A stretch of DNA of 64,000 nucleotides, from the NCBI GenBank assembly GCA_019454045.1, contig SKCR01051199.1:248001-312000 (forward strand), given 5' to 3'. The DNA is from Zanthoxylum bungeanum (lineage: Eukaryota; Streptophyta; Magnoliopsida; Sapindales; Rutaceae). A model generated the notes under the pieces. It did not search any database, was not told the DNA's origin, and saw only the letters and a program-made list of their open reading frames with translations. A program made the translations under genes and the position numbers. Shown here in pieces: positions 1 through 11,479 of the stretch (its first letter is position 1; every line of letters starts with the position of its first letter).

Positions 1-1620
1 CTATTATGCACAGTTAAGAATTTTTCCCATTTTTAACATTTTATTTTATTCCTTAAAATTCTTCCTTATGATATAAAAATAAACCATATTCATCATTTTC
101 ATCACCTCATTCTCATTTCTATCGATTTCTCTAGAAAAAAATACACAATTTTGCTTCTCCAATTCACGTCAGATACAAGAGAGAAAATGATGCTCTCAAG
201 CTCATCTCCAAGTAAGTAAGCTTCCATTACTCGTTCCTTCTTCTTATTTTTGAAATTTGGCATGTAATTTCATCTCCCATTTTCGAACTCATATGAACCC
301 TAGACTTAAAATTGATACATTTGGCATGATTTAGCTTGCTAGAGTTGTTATCTATGTATTTCATGATAAAATAACATGGATTAATCCCTAATTGATGTGA
401 ATGCATAAATTTTACAAAAAGGGGTAGCCATGGAAGAATCTTGAGGAGTATGGGAAGGCTTGATAGTTGTGTTTTGGTAGCATTTTAACAATATAATTTT
501 TGCCTTGGGTAATGCACAACCATGAATTATGCTTAAATTGTTGAATTAATGAAGCTTGACTTAGGGTTTCTTGGTCGAACCATTGAAGGGAATGAGGAGT
601 TTGATTTATAAGGTTTGGTTATACAATAATCCACATATGTGATGTTTAATTATAGCTTATGTGTTGGAATTGTTGGATTATCCAAGTTGGTGATGGATGG
701 ATAAGGTGAGAAGCTTGATTTCTTCATGTATTGGTGGTGTTGTAATCTAAGTAAGTGATTTCTCATTATGGTTGTGTGTTGTTGAAGATGTTATAAGCAA
801 TATAGTAAGTTTAATGTTGATTTAGAAATGATGGTGTTGTTGTTGATAACTTGATGTCTATGTAAGAAGTTTGAAGATGTATCATATTATGTAGTTGTGG
901 GTGTGCTCAAATGAATATGGTAGTGGTTGGTGTGTTTTGTAGCTTGGATATGTTGTAATCAAGTGTATATGATGGTATGTTATGGATTGTATATTCAGTG
1001 AGTTGGATTTATCAAATGTTACAAGGGAGAATGCATGGCCTAATGGGCAGGCATAATGCAGAGCATAGTGTTATGTTCCTTGTAGAGATGAGTAATGAAG
1101 TCATGCTTGGTATTGGTGTATGACGTTTATGATTGTGTTGTAAGAAAGGATGATGTATTTAGTTTATATGTTGAGATTATGGGTTGATAGCGTTAGTAAA
1201 GTTACCGTTAGGGCAATGTCACGACATGTGGCCGAGCCATTAGAGATTTAGCCCAGAATAGTGTCACAATTAGCTTGGGATGTTATGAAACACACCTTGA
1301 ACTTCCATGTCATTATAGGCTCATACACCCTTCACGAACGCAATTATGATATCAGGTACTTAAGCATGCTAATCTTATTTCCATTCTCTGTTCTTAGACC
1401 TGATGTAGGGAATTTCTTCAAGTTTCATGTGACAGCTCCAGTTATATAAGTCATTCCCAGCATTGTGAGTGAATGTTGTTGTTTTTCCATTTATGTTTTA
1501 CTATTTTAAGTTTTCAACTTTTAGTTATGAACAGTTTCGGCTTTCATAAATGAGAGGACATAAAATTTTTCAAGACTAATCCCGGTGTCTAAGTCGCTTC
1601 CGCTGCACGAGGGAAATCGG
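1..1620. other. no gene recognised
   Basis: AT-rich DNA without a convincing coding region. The longest open frame (62 codons, 1261-1449) matches nothing I know. Long TTG/GTG-rich stretches between 440 and 1180 look like untranslated or LTR-type retroelement sequence, but I found no second copy, PBS or PPT here, so no element is called. Confidence 0.5.
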
Positions 1621-1625
1621 CTCCT

Positions 1626-1665
1626 ATAATATATATATACACTCACACACACATACATATAGACA
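1626..1665. repeat. AT/AC dinucleotide microsatellite
   Basis: An (AT)n run passes directly into an imperfect (AC)n run ending in ACATACATAT. It lies between the unassigned left part and the LTR-like stretch that follows. Confidence 0.6.
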
Positions 1666-1679
1666 TGCTTAGGAAAAAT

Positions 1680-3103
1680 ATTTTCCAAAACAAGAACCCT
1701 ACCTTAATCAAATTAAGCTCTTAATTTTCGTTTAAGGTTTTCCAAATTCTTCTCCCTTTGATGTTCTTCCTTTTTAACTAACCCTAACTTTTTCTTTTTG
1801 CTCTCACCTCTTTGAGAAAATGGCTAACCAAAAATTGAAAATACAATTACCAATTTTCTTCCACCATAGACGAAAACAGGAGAGCTAATTGGTCATTTTC
1901 ATGTTCAAAACTTGGTCCAAATAATTACACATATTAATCAAATTAAAATATATTTAATTTATTTAGTTCCAAGTTAATGGAATCCAAGTGTCAAAATCTT
2001 ATGGTTTAGTCAATCACAATTGGCCAAGTGATTAAAAATATCCATAAGAATATTCTTTCACCTAGAAATTCAAATTTTAATTAACAATTAATTTAATTTG
2101 AATTTTCATTCACTAAATGGCAAAATAAAGCTATATAAAAAGATTCCAAGCATATGTGTTTCTTTATTATAATTAATAATCCATTAACCTTTCATTAATT
2201 TAATTAATCACAACAAAGACAAATGGCAAATTCTAATTACCATTTGGCCATTAATGTGTATCTAATTAAATTATATATCTTATACAAAGACACATTAAAT
2301 TTTACGCGCATGTGCAAATTATGAATAATTCGAATTAGCCATAATTAATTGTCTAAGTGCTCAATGAGTACACTTCATATTGAGGAACTCTCTAAGTTCA
2401 AGTTTATCTGTCACATAAACTATTTCCATGTCTGTAATTTGTTCATTCACAAATTACGACGACCATAGATAATCGAGTTGAACCATACAAGTCGAGATCA
2501 TTGCATATATTTAATTCTTCTATCATAGGCTATCAGAATTATTCTGGAGATATAGAATAATGTCAAATCTCTGTTATGAACAATTCTAATATGTCACGAC
2601 ACAATCATGATTCTCCAAATAAATACTCGGAACTCGTTTCCGTAATATACCTCTGCCAAAGATTTTAATGAATCACTGATTGGATACCTAAATCTCGTAC
2701 ACGGGACTGACAAATCATCTCTGGATACATCACAAGATATCATAAGTATATGTCCACACCCAACGAACAAGTAGAGGTCCGATCTTAAAAGATCATTTAC
2801 GTGACTGTCATCAAATTGTTGAGGATATCTTACATATCCATAATGATATCTCAAGTCAAATGAGCTAATATGTTACTCTACTCGAGAAGATTCTTTTTTA
2901 ACATTGGTGTACCATCTATTAAGAATCCTCAAGTGAGTCGTTCAATATTTATCCAATAAATACATACATGTTTATACGAGTCTCTCTAAAACTCATGAAT
3001 AACTGAGATGAGCCATTAGAAGTATTCTAATATACGACATGTATCAGTCTCACAGGTTTACTAACTGATCATGTATGTAAACCTTGACTAAAAGCTATTT
3101 AAA
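1680..3103. other. possible LTR remnant of a long-LTR Copia element
   Basis: No gene is visible. The texture resembles the LTR of the Copia element at 9520-19277: oligopyrimidine stretches, many TTAATT blocks, then a more mixed-composition part near 2450-3060. No terminal TG/CA pair, PBS or second copy is present, so this is inference only. The young Copia element at 3109 is inserted at its right end. Confidence 0.25.
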
Positions 3104-3108
3104 GAATG

Positions 3109-3542
3109 TGTAAAATGTGAAGCCCTTGTCATCCGTTGGATGAGGGACACGTGGCGCAATCCTTGCCGTTGTCCCAATTACCTTTATTTGCTCATCCTAT
3201 ATAAAGGCCACTTAAGTTGAGATTAGGAAAAAGGTTTTCATTTTTGTATTCCTTAAATAATTGGCTAAGTGTTAAGCCAATTCTCTAGTCCAAGTTAGTG
3301 TAGTCTTCAATTGGAATTTGAGAGATTGTCACTTTTAGAGATTAGGGTTCTTTGTGAGATTTGGGGAAATACATTTTGTAAACGGATTCAAGATTCCGTG
3401 TGTAATCTTGAAATTGCTTAGTGCAGCGAGCTCCCTATTCCGGAGTTCAACGTGGATGTAGTCGGGAATCTTTCCGGCGAACCACGGTAAAATCGTGCAT
3501 TCTTGATTGATGGATTGACGAATTTGCGACAAAAACTTAACA
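3109..3542 (+). repeat. 5' LTR of the young Copia element
   Basis: Begins TGTAAAATGTG and ends AACTTAACA. It is preceded by the target duplication at 3104-3108 and followed, after two bases, by the primer binding site. The second copy is at 7832-8266. Confidence 0.95.
3147..3205 (+). promoter_or_regulatory. LTR promoter: ACACGTGGC box and TATA box
   Basis: An ACACGTGGC G-box, identical to the core of abscisic-acid response elements, lies at 3147-3155. A TATATAAA box follows at 3198-3205, which places transcription start about 30 bases further on, inside the LTR. The same pair is in the 3' LTR near 7870 and 7921. Confidence 0.7.
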
Positions 3543-3544
3543 AT

Positions 3545-3556
3545 TGGTATCAGAGC
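3545..3556 (+). other. primer binding site, initiator tRNA-Met
   Basis: TGGTATCAGAGC, the usual Copia PBS, complementary to the 3' end of initiator methionine tRNA. It starts two bases after the 5' LTR. Confidence 0.95.
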
Positions 3557-4706
3557 ATTTGGATTAAGATTCAGTGGGCCAAGAGGATCTGTATTATTGA
3601 AGATCAAAGGTTGAAGCCCAAAAACGAAAGGTCCTCAATTCGGCGGCAGACGAAGAAGATTGCAAGAATTGCAATTGGGCCGCTTTGTTGATTTGAAGAA
3701 TCAAGAACAAGCCCAAGAAACCATCTCCCTAATTGGGCGGCAAGGAGAAGTCGAAAACAAGACCCTCTCCTTCATTCTGAAAAGCAGAAGCCGAGATAAG
3801 AAAACCCAAAAAAGACGCAGGGCAACATAAATTTGGTCAAAAATTGAAGAACTCTGGCGTCGACAGCAGGTGGAGCCATCGAAGAACAAGTTGAAGATCA
3901 AAGCCACAGCCGAGAACAAGACTAAGGTGTCGTGATCAAGAACAAGATCCGAGAGCAAAAATTGAAGAACCAGATCCTTCAATTAGGCGGCAAAAACAGG
4001 AACCCTAAAATCTGTCAAATTGAAAATCATCACAGCTACGGCAACGAAATCAAGACTGAAAACTGAAAATCAGTCAAAGCCTCAACAGAGAAGGCACAGG
4101 CGGCAAAAGAAAGGCAAATCCCTAAATTGGTAAATTGAGAGACACGGCCAAAACGCAACTCAAGAACCCAAAGCGAAGGGAAAAGCAAAATTCATAGAAG
4201 CCGATCAAAACCTGTAATCACCGATCAAGATTCAACCATTGCCGACTTCAGACAACGAAGAAGAGTTGCCGATTGATCCCCTGGTTGAAAGATATTGAGT
4301 GGAACAATCAAGATCACGGAGGCAGATTGAGGGTTTGCCAAATTCATAATCTTGGAGCAGTTCTGAACAGAGCAAACAAAGTTACTGGGTGGCCGAGTAC
4401 TGTTTGGGTGTGTAATTGCCGAATTGATTTGGAAGTTGGAGGCTTAGTCGATTGGGTGATTAGGCTGCTGTCGTGTGTGGGCAGTTTGGGTGTTGAAGGG
4501 TTCTGTTATTGGGTGTGTTGCCGATTGGTGTTTGAGAGAACAGGGCAAAGTTGAGGCAGTGAATTGCCGGATTGTGTCTTGGCAAGTGTGGTGAGCAATT
4601 ACCGAGAGGATTCTGCCTAGTTTGAGCAGATTGGTTTGTGTCAATTGCCGAGCAGATTGTGTGTGAAGTGCAGAATTGTGCTTAGGCAGTTTGGAAGTGT
4701 CATTGG
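3557..4706 (+). other. untranslated leader of the young Copia element
   Basis: About 1.15 kb between PBS and gag with no long open frame on the sense strand. It is rich in GAAGATCAAG/CAAGAAC-type repeats up to about 4300 and GT-rich after that. It may hold packaging signals, but none can be identified by eye. Confidence 0.6.
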
Positions 4707-6707
4707 GTGATTACTGTTAAAAGAAATAGAATGTCGGCTATGAGACTCGACATTGGAATCTTTGACGGAAAGGGGGATTTCACTACTTGGAAGAAGAAAA
4801 TGAAAGTCCTGCTTTCTCACCACAAGGTGGCGTTGGCACTGGAACCGGATCCAGAAAAGTGGCCAAAGATGGAAAAGGAAGCAAAGGACGAAATCCTGGA
4901 AGAGGCTTACAACCTGATTTTCCTTCACCTTGGAGATTCGGTCATCAGGAAGGTTGATGGAATGGACACGGCCATTCAACTCTGGGGTAAACTCGAATCT
5001 CTTTATTCTGTTATTTCTGCACCAAATTTAGTGTTCTTAAAAGGAAATTTGTTTAATTACAAGATGGATACTAGTAAGTCGATTGATGATAATTTGGATG
5101 AATTCACGAAAATGACTCAAATCCTTAAAGGAACTGACCAAGCCCTAGGAGACTCTAGCGAAGCTATGATCCTTTTAAATGCATTACCTGAAGAATATAG
5201 TGTCGTTAAGAATTCTCTACAGTACACAGGAGTTGTACCTAGGCTAGACTTGGTGATATCTGGTATAAGGGCTAGAGAGCTAGAACTTAGAACCAATAGG
5301 AGAGGAGGAGCGAACTTATTCGTGAAAGGAAAAAATGAAAGGAAATATAATGGTCCTAATAATCATCAGACTAGTAACCAAGAACCTAAAGGCAAGAAAA
5401 AGAAACAGGATAAGAATAAAGATAGTGACAAGAAGTGTTATCATTGTGGAAAGATGGGACACCTGAAAAAGAATTGTTATAAGTTCCTGAGGGAACAGGG
5501 AAATGAAGGCAGTGCCACTGTGGCTGCCGAAAAGGAGTCGATGTGCCTATCTGAGGCATTGACTGTGTGTAGGGATCACATTAGTAGAGAATGGATTCTG
5601 GATTCCGGGTGTTCCTTCCACATGAGTCCGTATAGGGACTGGTTTGTCAACTTTAGAAGTTCTGACCAAGGGACGGTGTATATGGGTAATGACAATACTT
5701 GTAGGATACAGGGAGTTGGTGACGTAACTCTTAAACTTCATGATGGTAAAGTTAGGATTCTTACTGACGTTAGATATGTACCTGACTTGAAACGGAACCT
5801 GATATCACTAGGAACACTAGATGAATTAGGTTTCACATATAAGGCACACAAAGGACACATGCACATATCTAAGGGTAATAAACTGATCCTAACTGGTATT
5901 AAGAGAAATGGATTGTATGTTCTAAATGGCCAACATGTATTCCCGGATAAACCCATTTATGCTTTGACTTCTAATGTTGATATGACTAATATATGGCACT
6001 TGAGACTTGGCCATATAGGCCAGAAAGGAATGCAGGTACTCAGCAAGCAAGGACAATTTGGAAAGTACCAGTTGAAGCCACTTGAGTTTTGTGAGATCTG
6101 TGTGTTGGGCAAACAGCACAGACAGAGCTTCCCAACTGGAATTCACTTGTCAAAGGCGAGTTTGGAGTATCTTCATTGTGATTTGTGGGGACCAGCAAAG
6201 GTCCAGACACATGGGGGTAAGAAATATTTCCTCTCTATTGTTGATGACTACAGTAGGAAGGTATGGACATTCTTACTAAAATCAAAGGATGAAACTTTGA
6301 CTAAATTTAAAGAATGGAAAGTATTGGTAGAAAATCAAACTAGTAACAAAGTAAAAGTCTTGAGAACTGATAATGGCTTAGAATTTTGTAATATTGAGTT
6401 TGACCAATACTGTACTAGTGAGGGTATCCTAAGACATAGGACTGTTAGAAAACTCCCTCAACAGAATGGAGTTGCGGAAAGAATGAATAGAACCTTATTA
6501 GAAAAGATAAGATGTCTTTTATTTTCTTCCGAACTTCCGAGGGCCTTTTGGGGTGAAGCCCTCAATACTGCTACTCATTTGATTAACCTTAGCCCTAATA
6601 GTTCAGTTCAGTTAAGACACCAGAGGAAATCTGGTCTGGTAGAGCTCATAAGCTTGCACACCTTAGAGTATTTGGATGTGAAGCCTATGATCACCACCAG
6701 TCCGTAG
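4707..6707 (+). pseudogene. Copia gag-protease-integrase polyprotein, frameshifted
   Basis: An open frame of 666 codons. Residues about 10-215 are a UBN2-type Copia gag. A CCHC zinc knuckle (CYHCGKMGHLKKNC) is at 244-257 and the aspartic protease motif DSG at 299-301. The GAG-pre-integrase His/Cys region is near 425-495 and the integrase core follows, with the expected Asp in CDLWGP, Asp in RTDNG and Glu in NGVAERMN. Translation probably starts at the second ATG (4731, MSAMRLD), which fits relatives better than 4707. A one-base loss near 6614 breaks the frame: the expected TPEEIWSG continues in frame 2, so the last 30 or so residues are out of frame. Confidence 0.9.
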
Positions 6708-7713
6708 TAAACTTGAACCGAGGTCAATCAAATGTGTTTTCCTAGGATACCAAGAAGGGACAAAAGGGTATAGGTTATGGGAAAGGGAATCACCTGGAGT
6801 CAAAGTCATAGTTAGTCGGGATGTTATATTCAATGAAATTTGTTTTCCTTGTAAATCTACTAACAAGAATGCAGATGCCTTAGAAAAGGATCTAGCAGAT
6901 TTTGATCTTGCAGGTGGAGCTCAGATGCAGGTGGAGCCAGGGACATCAGGGACCGCTGAGCAAGTCGGTGACATGTCAGGCACAGAGACATCTGAGGACA
7001 CCCAGCCCAGGAGAAATAACCAGGAGGAAAACAGAAATGAAGTAGCAGAGATACAAGAACAAATTGAAGAGGACACAGTAGATCAAGTGGATCATACTGA
7101 GCAGCATGATGAAACACCTCAAGACACATTGGCCAACTACCAGCTAGCAAGAGACAGGAGTAGGAGGCAGGTAAGGCCTCCTACCAGGTATGATTACTCA
7201 ACTAATGATTTGTATTTCTGTGCATTAATAGCAAGTCATGAAATTAATGGGGTTGAGTTTGCTAGCTTAGGAGAGGCTTTAAAGTCTACCCATAAACTTG
7301 AATGGGGAGCGGCTATAGAAGAGGAGATGTCTTCTCTTAGTACTAGACCTGACTTGTCATATGCTGTATCTTTATTGAGTAGGTTTATGTCTAATCCAGG
7401 TGGAGCACACTGGAGTGTTTTACAATGGTTGTTAAGATACTTGAATACTGCTGTTGATTATGACTTATGTTTTAACAAATCTAACGTTTTAGATTTGGTA
7501 GGGTATGTTGATTCTGTTTTTGCAGGTGATAGAGACTCAAGAAAGTCAACTACCGAAGCAGAGTATCATTTTGTTCGGGAAATTATCAAAAGCGATAAGA
7601 TTGAGATTAAGAAGGTTCCAACAGAAGATAACCCATCGGACATGGGGACAAAGATTGTGGCTGCTACCAAACTCTTCCACTGCATGAAGCTGTTGCAGGT
7701 GGGGGTTGGCTGA
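6617..7713 (+). pseudogene. Copia integrase tail and RNase H remnant, RT deleted
   Basis: From 6617 the integrase tail reads in frame 2 to about 6695, then in frame 1 (KLEPRSIKCVFLGY from 6709) as an open frame to 7713. It runs through the acidic linker and the start of RT (WGAAIEEEMSSL), then jumps straight to TRPDLSYAVSLLSRFMSNPG in the RNase H region. The fingers, palm and YVDD motif of reverse transcriptase are gone. Two further internal deletions shorten RNase H: DSRKSTT joins EAEY, which joins HFVREIIK. The junctions stay in frame, leaving a 262-codon fused frame from 6925. Confidence 0.85.
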
Positions 7714-7820
7714 CCTTGCAGCCGACATGAGCGATGATGTGTGTAGGTGGGTTTGCTGTGCTATCTTGGCCTTAGTGTGTCTTTGTGTATGATTGGGAGT
7801 GAGAAATGTTTTTGGGCTTC

Positions 7821-7831
7821 AAGGTGGAGAT
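7821..7831 (+). other. polypurine tract of the young Copia element
   Basis: AAGGTGGAGA followed by T, directly before the TG of the 3' LTR. This is the usual site and composition for priming plus-strand synthesis. Confidence 0.85.
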
Positions 7832-8266
7832 TGTAAAATGTGAAGCTCTTGTCATCCGTTGGATGAGGGACACGTGGCGCAATCCTTGCCGTTGTCCCAA
7901 TTACCTTTATTTGCTCATCCTATATAAAGGCCACTTAAGTTGAGATTAGGAAAAAGGTTTTCATTTTTGTATTCCTTAAATAATTGGCTAAGTGTTAAGC
8001 CAATTCTCTAGTCCAAGTTAGTGTAGTCTTCAATTGGAATTTGAGAGATTGTCACTTTTAGAGATTAGGGTTCTTTGTGAGATTTGGGGAAATACATTTT
8101 GTAAACGGATTCAAGATTCCGTGTGTAATCTTGAAATTGCTTAGTGCAGCGAGCTCCCTATTCCGGAGTTCAACGTGGATGTGGTCGGGAATCTTTCCGG
8201 CGAACCACGGTAAAATCGTGCATTCTTGATTGATTGGATTGACGAATTTGCGACAAAAACTTAACA
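7832..8266 (+). repeat. 3' LTR of the young Copia element
   Basis: Copy of 3109-3542, differing at CCCTTG/CTCTTG, GTAGTC/GTGGTC and one added T near 8235. It repeats the CACGTG (7871-7876) and TATATAAA (7921) promoter motifs. It is followed by the target duplication GAATG at 8267-8271. Confidence 0.95.
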
Positions 8267-8271
8267 GAATG

Positions 8272-8682
8272 AATCAAGTTGTAATTTTTCTCGGTGTCCG
8301 TTGCGATGTTTTTTACAACTACATTATAACAACTCATTTTATGGACTATTTACATCATTACTATTAAATAAAAGATTATATCAATGAAAGTATTAAATTT
8401 TATTCAAAATAAAATATAAATATGCAACGTATGTACAATAATTCATCAAAAATTGGCGCGCCGAGTATCAACTCTAACACACTAATTATTATTTTTTGTT
8501 TAATTGATGATTTCAATTTGGTTAAGCGGACTTGCAAAGTAGGATTAATCTAGTTTTATTTATAATATGATTTAATTATAGATTCAAATTATTATTTTTG
8601 AGTATTATATTCAAATCATCAAGTCATTGACATCAGAGTCAAAAATTTTGAAAACGCATTTATGCACTAGTCTAGTGCAGTG
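8272..8682. other. AT-rich intergenic, nothing recognised
   Basis: No open frame or repeat structure that I can support. Confidence 0.5.
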
Positions 8683-9078
8683 CAGGGATGACAAATTTTG
8701 GATTCAGATATGTATCTTGTTATATCCATATTTGCATCCAGATTTGGAAAAAATGATTTGGATGTGGGTATTATTCGATCTAAATCTCTAGATATCTGGT
8801 TCCATATTCGAATCCGATAATATACATAAAATATTAATCCATATATGGTTACTTTTGGATTAGATTTTTTGTACCTTAATTTAATTTATATTCTTATATC
8901 CGAATCCAATTTATATTTATATATATTTTTAAAAATTTGGATATGAGTATTCGAAATATGAATTCACATGGATTTAGATATGTTTTTTTAACAGATTTCT
9001 CACCGGATCCAAATTTTTTTGAGTGTCCCGATCCGAATTCTCTGAATCTTTATGGATTCGGATAATTTTACCATCCTA
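8683..9078. mobile_element. hAT-like MITE rich in GGAT/ATCC motifs
   Basis: Starts CAGGGATGACAAATTTTGGA and ends ATTTTACCATCCTA, which read as imperfect terminal inverted repeats of about 20 bp. The interior has many GGATNNGGAT/ATCCGAATCC words, typical of subterminal motifs in short non-autonomous hAT elements. Possible duplicated flanks are GTCTAGTG and ATCTAGTG, slightly offset from these ends. No coding capacity. A related repeat is at 24816-25195. Confidence 0.5.
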
Positions 9079-9149
9079 ATCTAGTGGCTGTGTTTTCCTT
9101 TTCCTTGTTTTAATTATAAACATCTTCAATATAACGAACCAAACAACCA

Positions 9150-9373
9150 AATATTTTTTTTTTTATAATCGGGGTGTTCGGATCAGTTTACGTGCACCTC
9201 AATTAATCCTAAGGACATGTGCCCTGTGTCCTCAAGAGTTTCCAAAATTTGATCAAGATAAGTCGTTGGTTTTTTACATCAGGGGACATGACCCGAAAGA
9301 AATGCATCTTGTGGGATTCGAACTTTGAACCTAAGAATGAACAAACCATTGAAGCCTAAGACCTTTACCACTG
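9150..9373 (-). mobile_element. tRNA-derived SINE (Au-like)
   Basis: Read on the minus strand it begins with a box A-like stretch (CAGTGGTAAAGGTCTTAGG) and has a box B (GGTTCAAAGTTCGAATCCC). It ends with a conserved plant SINE tail (GGTGCACGTAAACTGATCC, then an A run near 9154-9164). It is flanked by AAACAACCA at 9141-9149 and 9374-9382, a 9-bp target duplication. Confidence 0.8.
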
Positions 9374-9519
9374 AAACAACCATTATGGTTATCAAAAGAT
9401 ATTCCCTACAACAACAGTTTAAATATAATTTTATGGCATAAGTTTAAGCTCTATGAGGCTCATTTTTTAAATATGGGTAAATTTTTATTCATATATTTAA
9501 GGAAAATTATACTAAAAGT

Positions 9520-11457
9520 TGTTGGGTTTTCTAGGTCAAACCAAGATCAATTAAGCAAGAAATCATGTGAATACAACAAAGTAAGAATGCGGAAAATACT
9601 CACTTTGATCGGTTTTGGATGTAGAAGATAACAAAATTCCAAGCCTCTGTGTTGTGCTCCAAGCTCTCCTTTGATGTTTGTTGAGCTTCCAAGCTTTATG
9701 AATGAGATTCCAAACTCATGGGAGGTTTCCCTAACACATTTGTATGACTTATTGTGTGCTAGCACTTGGAAACAAAATGCAACAAATGGCTTCCAAAATT
9801 ACCTTGTAACTCTCGGCAATGAGAGTAAAAAGAAAAGAGAGAGTGGCGTGAATGTGAGAGAGGAGAAGGAAGTGAATGTTGACTTGTAATTTGATTTCCA
9901 AAATCTAAATAATGATATACCAAAATTTGGTAATAAGTCATTCACTTTTCAAGTTTGAGTGTTTAGTAAGTCATCACTTACTCACCAAATACCATCACCA
10001 AAAAGGCAATTAAAGTGACAAGTGATGTGACTTGTGTGGGCCCCACTTGAATTCAAAAATCGAATGGGCCCGCAAACACATCCCGGGCTTGGGTTCGCTA
10101 CTTCCGAATTAACGAATTAACGAATTTTCGTTGCGACGTAATTAAATCAAATTTAATTAAATAATTATGCCTAACAAAATTACTATTCACGTCGCTCGCG
10201 AATTAATTCTAAATTAATTCGTTCGCCCGAATTAAAATCTAATTTTAATTCCGTTATGAAATCTAATTTCATATAATATATCGAATATATTATTTTATCG
10301 ATTAATTCCAAATTAATCGTTCTCTCTCTTCAAATAGTATTTTATCCCAGATAAAATCTCTCTGTAATTAATCCTAGATTAATTTTCTCTCTCTACTAAT
10401 TAATCCCAGATTAATTATGTTCGAGTCATACGTCATCGGTGAATCTTCAGGAAGCGACCCATGAGATCCCTAGATATGTTGGCAGTAAATTCGGTCGTCG
10501 GATTATCCGAACACGTGCGTACCTAGTACCACATTCTTATCGATTTACAAGACATGGTTGGCTTCTAGCAATGCATCGTGCCTACCATATTCTCCAGAAA
10601 TATTCTTTTAAGGAATATGTAATTTATGTCAGGCGTACTATACGTAGTATTGCGTATTGCGATCCAGTATCGAATGTCACATGCTAGGCCTGGGGCTGGA
10701 ATTGTGTCTGCCTCGTACGAAGCATATATTGGATCTCTGGTAACTAGTCTCTATAAGCGGATAATCATGACCTAGTCATATTATTCTGATGACTGCAGTA
10801 CTAAAGAGTATTAGTTCCGTATCATGCGTGATCATCATCTCCATATGACTGGAGTGATACTTCCATCTTGACATAACACCCAATACACTATGATTCTCAG
10901 TATACCCAGAAGAGACGTACACAGAACCTGTTAAAGCCCCGGACGACCAAAACCAAAGTATACTGATTGTCGCAAGTATTAGCGATGCAAGTCTCAGGTT
11001 AAGACCAAATACACCTACCCTGATTCGGACTCCCATTGACACATAGTCATACTACCAATGAGATTCTGAGGGGTCTATCCAGAGCGAAGCTGTTTCCGTA
11101 CCATCGGTAAACACAACCTCATATCACACTTGCATAAGTATCCAATAATTAAATATATGAGAACTATGCTGTTATGCTCCCACAACGCGCACAAGTGCAA
11201 TTACTAGTCTATTCCGCATTATCGATGTCCAGTCTCGATAATACTACGACTAGGGATATTTAATGATTAAACCTTAATGGATTAATACTGTCTCATTTCT
11301 TATTAATCTGGAACTAATCATATGGACTTTTATCATTTATATATCCCGTAATCCAATTACAAATGATAAAAGAGCAATTTCCTTTGTCACATAATTAATT
11401 TGTACAACAACACCATGTTCTGTAAATAGTGATGCTATGGATCATAATTGTCCAACA
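9520..11457 (-). repeat. 3' LTR of the minus-strand Copia element
   Basis: 1938 bp, left copy on the plus strand. It includes AT-rich tandem-like blocks at 10130-10410 (repeated AATTAATTC/GATTAATT words). Both LTR copies keep an open frame of 82 codons on the plus strand (10439-10687) and 88 codons on the sense strand (10776-11042). I regard these as chance frames in a well-preserved LTR. Confidence 0.93.
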
Positions 11458-11458
11458 A

Positions 11459-11470
11459 TCTCCTACTTGG
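11459..11470 (-). other. polypurine tract, minus strand
   Basis: Sense-strand CCAAGTAGGAGA, the usual Copia tract (normally CCAAGTGGGAGA), lying next to the LTR that starts at 11457 in sense direction. Confidence 0.85.
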
Positions 11471-11479
11471 CCTATAGCC

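Larger units (their letters stand above)
3109..8266 (+). mobile_element. Copia LTR retrotransposon, recent, RT-deleted
   Basis: Complete element with 434/435-bp LTRs that begin TG and end CA, a PBS matching the 3' end of initiator methionine tRNA, a purine tract before the 3' LTR, and a 5-bp target duplication GAATG at 3104-3108 and 8267-8271. By eye the LTRs differ at two bases and one 1-bp indel, under 1 percent, so insertion is recent. Inside are gag, protease and integrase, but reverse transcriptase is almost wholly missing and RNase H is cut down. It must have moved with enzymes from an intact relative. The integrase and gag type suggests the Tork/Tnt1 side of Copia, tentatively. Confidence 0.95.

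Noticed and set aside
2594..2854. 86-codon minus-strand frame
   Set aside because: Lies in LTR-like DNA, no similarity to any protein I know.
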